NCBI RefSeq assembly: GCF_900168065.1 | Contig: NZ_FUZZ01000006.1 | Coordinates: 248,001-312,000 of the forward strand | Origin: Chitinophaga ginsengisegetis | GTDB taxonomy: Bacteria > Bacteroidota > Bacteroidia > Chitinophagales > Chitinophagaceae | Length of the DNA stretch: 64,000 nt | Direction of reading: 5' to 3' | In this document: positions 55,390 through 62,207 of the stretch, in pieces | How positions within the stretch are numbered: the stretch's first letter is position 1 | Layout of the letters: every line of letters begins with the position of its first letter | Notes under the pieces: generated by a model | Database searches by the model: none | What the model was told of the DNA's origin: nothing | The model's input: the letters and a program-made list of their open reading frames with translations, nothing else | Program-made: the position numbers and the translations under genes

Positions 55390-56268
55390 TCAATCCCTGG
55401 CAGGCAGGGCCTGTTCCCTTCGCAGCTGCCGCGTGGTTTTCCGGCTGCCATCTGCACTCCAGCCGGGGGCGTCAAAAATATAGTGCGCGGCCTCACGTAA
55501 AGAACGGGCGTGCCGCACGTCCCGCCAGATATCCAGCCATTCATGGGTGGCAATACGGAAGGGATTATAGGTGTGTATATTTTTAGTGAGACCATATACC
55601 GGTCGTTGCTTCTCCGGGGTGAAGGTACCAAACATGCGATCCCAGATAATGAGGATCCCCGCATGGTTCCGGTCCAGGTAATCGATATCAGAGCCATGAT
55701 GCACGCGGTGATGGGAGGGCGTGTTGAACACGTACTCTATGGGCGCCGGTAATTTATGGATCACTTCTGTATGAATCCAGAACTGGTAAATCAGGCTGAT
55801 GGCCTGCATGCTCATTACCATCACCGGATGGAACCCAACGAGCGGCATCCAGAGCCAGAAAGTAAAGGTGCCGGTTAAATTGCCGGTCCAGGTTTGACGC
55901 AGGGCGGTGGCGAGGTTGTATTTTTCAGACGAATGATGGATGACATGTGAGGCCCAGAAGAAACGGATACTATGACTGCTGCGATGGAACCAGTAGTAAC
56001 TGAAATCATCTGCAAAAAAACATAATACCCATGCCCACCAGGTAAAGCCCAACGTAAACAGCCGGAACTGGTAAAGAAAAAGATAGATACCAAAAATAAC
56101 AGCTTTGGTGAAGATCCCGATAAACACATTGCCCAGGCCCATTGCAATGCTGCTGAGGGCATCTTTGGGCTCATACATATTTTTTTTATCGATGGCCGTA
56201 AAAACGATTTCCAGCAGTATCAACAGCACAAATCCGGGAATGGCATATGTTATCAGGTCGGGAGGCAT
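55390..56268 (-). CDS. Sterol desaturase/fatty acid hydroxylase family membrane protein
   Basis: 292 residues from ATG 56268 (MPPDLITYAIPGFVLLILLEI). Several membrane helices and the three di-iron histidine boxes HRSSH, HVIHH and HRVHHG are visible. The family hydroxylates or desaturates lipids with O2. The exact lipid is unknown; a longer start at 56367 overlaps the terminator of the next operon and was rejected. Confidence 0.9.
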   Translation of the reverse strand: MPPDLITYAIPGFVLLILLEIVFTAIDKKNMYEPKDALSSIAMGLGNVFIGIFTKAVIFGIYLFLYQFRLFTLGFTWWAWVLCFFADDFSYYWFHRSSHSIRFFWASHVIHHSSEKYNLATALRQTWTGNLTGTFTFWLWMPLVGFHPVMVMSMQAISLIYQFWIHTEVIHKLPAPIEYVFNTPSHHRVHHGSDIDYLDRNHAGILIIWDRMFGTFTPEKQRPVYGLTKNIHTYNPFRIATHEWLDIWRDVRHARSLREAAHYIFDAPGWSADGSRKTTRQLRREQALPARD

Positions 56269-56335
56269 ATGTGGAAACTTTCTGTTACGGAAGTTAACGA
56301 TTTTTTGCCGGGCTTCCCGCGGTGATGAAAGCAAA

Positions 56336-56368
56336 AATGCAGCGGAGAAAAAGTTTCCCCGCTGCATT
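56336..56368 (-). terminator. Terminator of the TonB receptor/DUF4249 operon
   Basis: Arms 56336-56345 and 56359-56368 pair perfectly over 10 bp with inner pairs after one mismatch; on the minus strand five T follow. Confidence 0.82.
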
Positions 56369-56388
56369 GTAGTATTAAAAAACAGGCA

Positions 56389-57252
56389 CTATTTAAATGT
56401 TCTCTCTGCGCGGCTCACGGCAGACGTACCAAACCAGCCCAGGATCCTCGTTTTACCGGAAGGAGTGGTATTATGTACATTGCTTTTTACGTTTTCCAAC
56501 ACTTTGGCAAATAATCCGCCGGAATTTACCTGGTTATTTACCTGGGTAAGGAAATCGTAGCTTGGGTGGGTGAGGGAAAGCATTCTTACAATGGCCTTTT
56601 CATTTGCCTGGAAAGGTTTATCATAGTCAGTGATGCCTTCTCTTATCGGTAAAATGAATGTGTTGCCATCGGAAACGCCTTCATCGTAGGAACCATCAAT
56701 GGAGAAGTTATCCTCCAGGCGCCTGAGCGTATCATTACGGTAGGAGCGGATCCAGTAATAATCTGTTGCACCGGCCAGGTCCCTGGCGTGGAACTTGGCG
56801 TAGTAGCCTTCTTTGTTGCTGATAGATTCCTCTTTTGTTTTGAATTCATAAGAGATAGAATCTATGGTTGTTACTCTTTTGATACTGTCGAACGCTTCAA
56901 ATATTTCACCTTTGAATTCCACATGCAGCTTGTATCCGTGGCCTATAACACCGATAGCTTTGTTGGAAGCGTTGTAGGTGTATTTGTTGTCTTTGAACAG
57001 GAACGGATAAGACTCGCCGGTGGTTAGGTCAAACAGGGTGATCTTCGCATCATCGATGATGGGAGCCGGGCTGTTATCCGTATAAGGAACCGACATGGTA
57101 AACTTGATGGTTTGTATACCGGCTTCATTGGTAATCCATGCATCCAGTACCGGGTAGGATATTCCTTTCGTAATGTCCAGGTCAATCTTGTCTTCGCAGG
57201 CGGTGAAACCTGCAGCAACAGCAAACAATATGAGGAATAATGACTTTTTCAT
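56389..57252 (-). CDS. DUF4249 lipoprotein paired with a TonB-dependent receptor
   Basis: 287 residues from ATG 57252; lipobox GFTAC (Cys19). EDKIDLDITKGISYPVLDAWITNEAGIQTIKFTMSVPYTD (in parts) is the family start. It begins 21 bp past the receptor stop, the usual order for this pair, and probably sits on the surface over the barrel. A TTG start at 57273 would abut the receptor stop, but the ATG gives a cleaner signal peptide. Confidence 0.88.
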   Translation of the reverse strand: MKKSLFLILFAVAAGFTACEDKIDLDITKGISYPVLDAWITNEAGIQTIKFTMSVPYTDNSPAPIIDDAKITLFDLTTGESYPFLFKDNKYTYNASNKAIGVIGHGYKLHVEFKGEIFEAFDSIKRVTTIDSISYEFKTKEESISNKEGYYAKFHARDLAGATDYYWIRSYRNDTLRRLEDNFSIDGSYDEGVSDGNTFILPIREGITDYDKPFQANEKAIVRMLSLTHPSYDFLTQVNNQVNSGGLFAKVLENVKSNVHNTTPSGKTRILGWFGTSAVSRAERTFK

Positions 57253-57273
57253 CTGATCTTGAATTTTGGACAA

Positions 57274-59655
57274 TTAGAACTTGAAGTTATATGTGATACC
57301 AGGGATAATAGAGCCTATGATAGACAGGCGTACTGCTTCCCGTTTGGTAGGATCATCGTCGTTTTGTTTAAAGTAGATGGTGTAGGCATTTCTGCGGCCA
57401 TATACGTTATACAGTGAGAATACCCATTCTCCTTTCCAGCGTTTCAGCTGTTTGCCTTTCAGTGTCATAGACAGATCCAGTCTGTGATATGCCGGCAGTC
57501 GGTAGTTGTTGCGTTTCTCGGTACTGTTGTAAGGAATGTCCCAGTCCTGGAATTCCAGCCTGTTATCCGCGAAAGTTCCCGGTGTGCCGGAGGCGAATAC
57601 CCAGTTGGCCGACAGGGAGGTACGTTTCGTGAAAGTATGTGTTAACACCAGGTTCAGGTTGTGGGTGCGGTCGTAACGGTTCAGGAACCATTCATCCATA
57701 CTGATACCGATGGTTTTTCTTTCTGTGCGTGACAGCGTATAGCTTACCCAACCGGTAGTTTTGCCGATATCTTTTTTCGCATAGAGTTCCAGTCCATATG
57801 CACGTCCCTGGGAAGGCAGCAGATCTGCTTCGATAAGAGGGTTCAGCTGCAGGTTGGCGTTGTCGATGTAATCCAGCTGGTTGTCGGTGGTTTTATAAAA
57901 CACTTCGGCCGACAGTTCGTAGGCATCATTAGGCGCATTGTAAAAGTAGCCTGCGGTATACTGGTCAGACACCATTGGTTTGATATTGTTGGTGCTGGGC
58001 GTCCAGATATCCAGGGGAGTAGGGGATGCGGTGTTGGACAGCTGGTGCATGAACTGTGTAGTTCTGCTATAGGCCAGCTTCACGGCGTGTTCGTCTGTAA
58101 ACGCATATCGGGCACTGATCCTGGGTTCGAAGTAATAGTAGCCTTTGATCAGGTCATTGCCATTGTAGTCTTTGCTGCCTATTAACCGCTTACGGATGCC
58201 TGGTGTGGTATCATTAAAATAGTAGGCAGTTCCTTTACCGATGAACTGATAGGCAGATAAACGGCCTCCGTACTGAATCCCGAATTTCTTTGTTGGTTTA
58301 AATTCATGATCCAGGTATACGGCTGATTCCAGTGCGTGCTGATCATTAATTTGTTTAACGTGTTTAAGTGATCCTTCCGTGCTGGTACCTGTACCTGGTT
58401 TAAAGGTGTAATAGATGCCTTGTACCCCGAAATGCAGGCTGTTGGCGGCATTGATGTAATAGGTGAAGGAAGGTTTTACACCGTAGTTGATAATGTTAGA
58501 TGTCCAGTCGTATCCCTGTGAATCTTCATTGGTTGCTTTCTTGGAATCGTTGCTGAACTTCAGGCTGTAATCATACTTACTATAATAAGTAGTAAAGTTC
58601 ATGAACAGGCGGTTGGTGAATACGTGGTTCCATCTTACGGTGGCAGTAGTGTTGCCCCAGTTCATGTTTATATCTTTTCCAAAACCAAAAACGTCTCTGC
58701 CAAAATAACCGCTTACAAACAAGGAGTTATTTTTATTGAATTTGTAGTTGGCTTTGGCGGTGAGATCGTAGAAATTGAGCTTGGTATCTTTCATATCTCC
58801 CTTTACAAAAGGTTTCATCAGGATATCTATGTAAGATCTTCTGGCGGCCACTATAAAGGAGGATTTATCCTTTACCAGCGGGCCTTCCACCGACAGGCGG
58901 CTGAAGATGTTACCGATACCGCCGTTTACGTTGAAGTCCTGGTTGTTACCATCTTTCATACGGATATCCAATACGGAAGAAGTTCTGCCACCGTATTCAG
59001 CGGGGAAGCCACCTTTGATGAGGTTGAGGCTTTTAACGGCATCCGGGTTGAATACAGAGAAGAAGCCAAGCATGTGGGTGGAGTTGTATACAGGCGCTTC
59101 ATCCAGGAGGATGAGGTTTTCATCGCTGTTGCCACCGCGTACGTTAAAGCCGGAAGCGCCTTCACCAACGGTGTTAACACCGGGGAGGGTCTGGATGGCC
59201 CGCAGTACATCTACCTCACCCATGAAGGTGGGCATCTTTTTCATTTGCTGTATATCCAGTTTGTTGATGCTGGTATTCAGGGTATTAACGGTCCGTTCCT
59301 GTTTCTGGCCGTTAACGGTTACTACGTTCAGCTGGCTGCTGGTGGCTTCCATGCTTACATCGAGTGTAACGTTCTTTCTCAGGTTAACGGTTGTTTTATA
59401 GGTACCGTAGCCCATATAAGAGAACTGCAGTTCGTGTTCTCCGGCCGGAAGCGTAAGGGAATAAAATCCGTATTGGTTACTCACGGTACCCAGACTGGTG
59501 CCGCTTTTGCCAATGGAAATGCCTACCAGGCTTTCCCCGTTTTTCTTGTCTTTTACATAGCCGCTTACGGTATATCGTTGCTGCTGTGCGGTTGCTGATT
59601 GTCCTGCGAGGATCAAAATGAGCAGAGACAGCAACATGGTTGCCTTAGTTTTCAT
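57274..59655 (-). CDS. TonB-dependent receptor with carboxypeptidase-regulatory N-domain
   Basis: 793 residues from ATG 59655 (MKTKATMLLSLLILILAGQSATAQ, signal peptide). CarboxypepD_reg-like domain: VSGYVKDKKNGESLVGISIGKSGTSLGTVSNQYGFYSL. Plug: MPTFMGEVDVLRAIQTLPGVNTVGEGASGFNVRGGNSDENLILLDEAPVYN (in parts). A 22-strand-type barrel follows, ending GIIYNFKF-like (GITYNFKF) with a terminal Phe for BAM recognition. Imports an unknown large nutrient with energy from TonB. Confidence 0.94.
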   Translation of the reverse strand: MKTKATMLLSLLILILAGQSATAQQQRYTVSGYVKDKKNGESLVGISIGKSGTSLGTVSNQYGFYSLTLPAGEHELQFSYMGYGTYKTTVNLRKNVTLDVSMEATSSQLNVVTVNGQKQERTVNTLNTSINKLDIQQMKKMPTFMGEVDVLRAIQTLPGVNTVGEGASGFNVRGGNSDENLILLDEAPVYNSTHMLGFFSVFNPDAVKSLNLIKGGFPAEYGGRTSSVLDIRMKDGNNQDFNVNGGIGNIFSRLSVEGPLVKDKSSFIVAARRSYIDILMKPFVKGDMKDTKLNFYDLTAKANYKFNKNNSLFVSGYFGRDVFGFGKDINMNWGNTTATVRWNHVFTNRLFMNFTTYYSKYDYSLKFSNDSKKATNEDSQGYDWTSNIINYGVKPSFTYYINAANSLHFGVQGIYYTFKPGTGTSTEGSLKHVKQINDQHALESAVYLDHEFKPTKKFGIQYGGRLSAYQFIGKGTAYYFNDTTPGIRKRLIGSKDYNGNDLIKGYYYFEPRISARYAFTDEHAVKLAYSRTTQFMHQLSNTASPTPLDIWTPSTNNIKPMVSDQYTAGYFYNAPNDAYELSAEVFYKTTDNQLDYIDNANLQLNPLIEADLLPSQGRAYGLELYAKKDIGKTTGWVSYTLSRTERKTIGISMDEWFLNRYDRTHNLNLVLTHTFTKRTSLSANWVFASGTPGTFADNRLEFQDWDIPYNSTEKRNNYRLPAYHRLDLSMTLKGKQLKRWKGEWVFSLYNVYGRRNAYTIYFKQNDDDPTKREAVRLSIIGSIIPGITYNFKF

Positions 59656-59718
59656 AAAAGTCAGATGCAGTTTTATATTATGTCTGTTGCATTTTTGTTG
59701 CATGCATATAAGACGTTG

Positions 59719-59726
59719 CAAAAATA
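59719..59726 (-). promoter_or_regulatory. Putative -7 element (TATTTTTG) for the TonB receptor operon
   Basis: Fits TAnnTTTG on the minus strand, 64 bp before ATG 59655. The leader contains ATGCAACA twice, 11 bp apart. No -33 TTG. Confidence 0.5.
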
Positions 59727-59790
59727 TGTTACCCCTACGGCGATAAATTATTTTTTTAAATCATAATTGTGTTATAACATGATTTAACGA

Positions 59791-59818
59791 AAAAAGGAAG
59801 GCTCATGCCTTCCTTTTT
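59791..59818 (-). terminator. Terminator of the small HMA-like gene
   Basis: Arms 59791-59802 and 59807-59818 form a 12-bp perfect stem with a 4-base loop; on the minus strand a T-run follows. Confidence 0.9.
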
Positions 59819-59838
59819 CAATAAAATGCAAGCCCCTG

Positions 59839-60051
59839 TTAATCCAGGATGGCACAGTTAAACCCGAGCCGGGTTACAAAATCTATAATAGTTTGTTCTG
59901 CCAATGATTGAGGGCTTACAATGCGTAGTACTTTGTCACAGTCTTCCAGGTCTACGCTACAGGCATTTACGGTAAATTGTGCTGAAATGGCGTCAATCAC
60001 ATTGTTTCTATCCTGAACAGTTGTAATATTGGTACGGAATATTCCCAACAT
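59839..60051 (-). CDS. Small HMA-fold-like protein without the metal motif
   Basis: 70 residues, soluble. The strand-helix pattern (FRTNITTVQDRNNVIDAI, VNACSVDLEDCDKVLRIV, IIDFVTRLGFNCAIL) fits a ferredoxin-like HMA fold with the typical LGF near the end, but the CxxC metal loop is replaced by VQDRNN. Three isolated cysteines remain. Divergent from the AraC gene 110 bp away and closed by its own terminator, so it is a real gene. Function unknown. Confidence 0.72.
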   Translation of the reverse strand: MLGIFRTNITTVQDRNNVIDAISAQFTVNACSVDLEDCDKVLRIVSPQSLAEQTIIDFVTRLGFNCAILD

Positions 60052-60123
60052 AGATGATAATTTTTTTGAGTATTCGGAATATTTTTATGCAAATTTGCTA
60101 CTGTTATCCCATATAACTGTTAC

Positions 60124-60156
60124 ACGAGACGGATTATCAATTATACGAAACGGATT
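60124..60156 (+). promoter_or_regulatory. Two 12-bp direct repeats in front of the AraC gene
   Basis: ACGAGACGGATT at 60124-60135 and ACGAAACGGATT at 60145-60156 differ at one base and start 21 bp apart, two DNA turns. This fits AraC-type half-sites. The second ends 5 bp before the ATG, which suggests autorepression. Confidence 0.65.
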
Positions 60157-60161
60157 TTTTT

Positions 60162-61160
60162 ATGGGCGTAGTTATTACAGATGATGCCAACCAGGTATTG
60201 CTAACGGAAGAAATTCCTTTCGATTACCATAAGATCCGTTCCAGGGGAATGATTGAAGAAACCCAGGAACTGCAAAAGGATTTTGGCTCTGCAACTGTGC
60301 ACGAATATAACTTCGAAGGCACCAGTATTGCCTGTTGCGAGGCACAGGTTTACGAGAATATCCATATTTCTTCGGATTTTATGGAACCCCTGGTGATGCT
60401 CCTGTTCATGGAACAGGGAGATATTACTACCACACTGGGTGGCATTTCAGACAATTTCAGGTTTTCCACACAGGAGCATAATCTTATGTTTAGCCCGGCG
60501 CAAACGGAGACGATAGCGGTAAAGAAGCAGCGGGACATTCACTTTTTGGGCCTGAGCTTTACACCGGCGCGTTTCCTGGAGCTGGCGGAGAATAATGGGC
60601 GGGTGCTGGATGGATTGGCCAATAACGTGGCCGGGAATAAATCCGTTACGCTGGCGGATAAGTATAATCCCCGGATTACTCCCCGTATGAAGATGGTGAT
60701 GGAGGAGGTGCGTCAGTGTAAATTCCAGGGAGGTTTGAAAAAGCTGTTCTTACAGTCGAAAGCTATGGAGTTACTGGCTTTGCAATGTGAGCAGATGGAA
60801 GCGACCCAATCGTCCGGCACGCCTTTACGCAGTAAAATCACTCCGCAGGATGTTGAGAAGCTGTATTACGCGAGGGACCTGGTGATACAGCATGTGCAAC
60901 AGCCACTGAGCCTGGAGGAGTTATCGCGCAAAGCGGGATTGAATGAATTTAAGCTGAAATCAGGCTTTAAAGCCATTTTTGATAATACGGTATTTGGTTA
61001 CTTGAACGACCACCGCCTGGAACTGGCCAGGGAACTGATACAGGGAGGAGATCTGCCCATGTCGCTCATTGCGGAACAGGCAGGGTATTCATCTCCGCAG
61101 CACTTCAGTACTGCTTTCCGTAAGAAATTCGGGATAAGTCCCGGGAAAGTCAGGGGTTAA
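60162..61160 (+). CDS. AraC family transcriptional regulator
   Basis: 332 residues. The C-terminal ~100 residues carry the two-helix-turn-helix AraC domain: LSLEELSRKAGLNEFKLKSGFKAIFDNTVFGYLNDHRLELARELI (in parts) and MSLIAEQAGYSSPQHFSTAFRKKFGISPGKVRG. The N-terminal 220 residues are an uncharacterised effector-binding region. It probably controls itself and the divergent small HMA-like gene. Confidence 0.93.
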   Translation: MGVVITDDANQVLLTEEIPFDYHKIRSRGMIEETQELQKDFGSATVHEYNFEGTSIACCEAQVYENIHISSDFMEPLVMLLFMEQGDITTTLGGISDNFRFSTQEHNLMFSPAQTETIAVKKQRDIHFLGLSFTPARFLELAENNGRVLDGLANNVAGNKSVTLADKYNPRITPRMKMVMEEVRQCKFQGGLKKLFLQSKAMELLALQCEQMEATQSSGTPLRSKITPQDVEKLYYARDLVIQHVQQPLSLEELSRKAGLNEFKLKSGFKAIFDNTVFGYLNDHRLELARELIQGGDLPMSLIAEQAGYSSPQHFSTAFRKKFGISPGKVRG

Positions 61161-61164
61161 AAAT

Positions 61165-61205
61165 AAAAGGGACAGGAGAAACGATTCGTTTCTCCTGTCC
61201 CTTTT
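61165..61205. terminator. Strong two-way terminator
   Basis: Arms 61165-61183 and 61187-61205, 19-bp perfect stem, 3-base loop, A-run and T-run on the outside. Lies between the convergent AraC and NAD(P)-binding genes. Confidence 0.93.
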
Positions 61206-61207
61206 TA

Positions 61208-61837
61208 TTAATACGCCAATGTAAAGCGTTGTTTGATATGTTGCGGCTGTTCCAGTTCATCCAGCAGGGCTACGGCGTAGTCGGCTGAAGAAATTTTACT
61301 CTCTCCTTTATCATTGAATACTACCTGGTTGGTGCCCAAACGGAATTTTCCGGTACGTTCACCTGGTTCTATCATCATAGCCGGGCTTATCACGGTCCAG
61401 TCGAGATCTGTAGATTGTTTAATCACATTGAATGCGTCGCGGGTGGCAGTGGCGCCGCCTTTCCATTCTGCAGGAAATTCCGGTGTATCCAGCAATTGTA
61501 CGCCCGGGGCGATTTCCAGGCTGCCTGCACCACTAACAGCGATCAGCCTTTTGATACCGGATTTTTTGGTAGCATTAATAATGGCGTTGATAGCTTTTAC
61601 GTAGGTGGCGGAGTCGTGGGCGCTGTAGGAGCTGATCACGGCTTCATTGCCAGCCAGCAGTGGTGTTAACTCTGCTTCGTTGGTGGCGTCTCCCTTTTTT
61701 ACAGTAAGATGTGCGTTGGTAACGGTTATCTTTTCCGGGTGACGAACGATAGCGGTAACTTCATGTCCTCTGCTCAGCGCTTCATTTAAAATGGCTGATC
61801 CTATAAATCCGGATGCTCCGATGATGGCAACTTTCAT
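61208..61837 (-). CDS. NAD(P)-binding oxidoreductase-like protein (NmrA/SDR-like, YwnB type)
   Basis: 209 residues. Starts MKVAIIGASGFIGSAILNEALSRGHEV, the GxxGxxG dinucleotide-binding loop of atypical short-chain dehydrogenases, followed by ATNEAELTPLLAGNEAVISSYS and KRLIAVSGAGSLEIAPG. No YxxxK catalytic pair is evident. Likely a NADPH-binding quinone- or stress-related protein. Its promoter is at 61970-61999. Confidence 0.88.
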   Translation of the reverse strand: MKVAIIGASGFIGSAILNEALSRGHEVTAIVRHPEKITVTNAHLTVKKGDATNEAELTPLLAGNEAVISSYSAHDSATYVKAINAIINATKKSGIKRLIAVSGAGSLEIAPGVQLLDTPEFPAEWKGGATATRDAFNVIKQSTDLDWTVISPAMMIEPGERTGKFRLGTNQVVFNDKGESKISSADYAVALLDELEQPQHIKQRFTLAY

Positions 61838-62008
61838 GATTTTTATTTTTTTGTAGTGACTAAATAATACAGCCTGCCCGTGCTGATTGTTCTAATTGTT
61901 AGAAAAAATATTACAGTTTAGGGGATAAAAAAACAGATCCCTTGATCTGTAATAAAAATAATTACAGTACAAAGATAGGGAAGATATTTTAATTACCAAT
62001 TGTTTTTT
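61838..62008. other. Leader of the NAD(P)-binding gene with two dyads
   Basis: About 125 bases of leader after the promoter at 61970-61999. It has a 15-bp palindrome TTCTAA-TTG-TTAGAA at 61890-61904 and a 7-bp hairpin ACAGATC/GATCTGT at 61933-61950. Both could bind a repressor or shape the mRNA. Confidence 0.5.
61970..61999 (-). promoter_or_regulatory. Consensus promoter of the NAD(P)-binding gene
   Basis: On the minus strand TTG at 61999-61997, a spacer of exactly 19 bp and TATCTTTG at 61977-61970. The -33 box is 10 bp from the edge of the 194-bp palindrome. Confidence 0.85.
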
Positions 62009-62202
62009 GCGGATGTTGTCTTTCTCAGGATTAACCCTGATTAAGCTGATTTAGGGATTTGATCACTTTTGATTTAAAAAGATTTGGGGAGATATAAGTG
62101 GTTATACCCGCTTACATCTCCCCAAATCATATACAAAATCCAAAAAGTTAAATCAAGTAAATCACCTTAATCAGGGTTAATCCTGAGAAAGACAACATCC
62201 GC
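62009..62202. repeat. 194-bp palindrome with 37-bp perfect arms (REP/MITE-like)
   Basis: Arms 62009-62045 and 62166-62202 are perfect complements over 37 bp. The inside also pairs in part (GATTTGGGGAGAT at about 62081-62093 with ATCTCCCCAAATC at about 62116-62128), so the whole unit can fold into one long cruciform or RNA hairpin. It starts 6 bp past the hppA stop. There is no T-run on either side, so it is not a standard terminator; a non-autonomous mobile repeat is more likely. Confidence 0.8.
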
Positions 62203-62207
62203 GAATG

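Noticed and set aside
58624-59598. Long frame antisense to the TonB receptor gene
   Set aside because: Shadow of the receptor; no promoter, no recognisable protein features.
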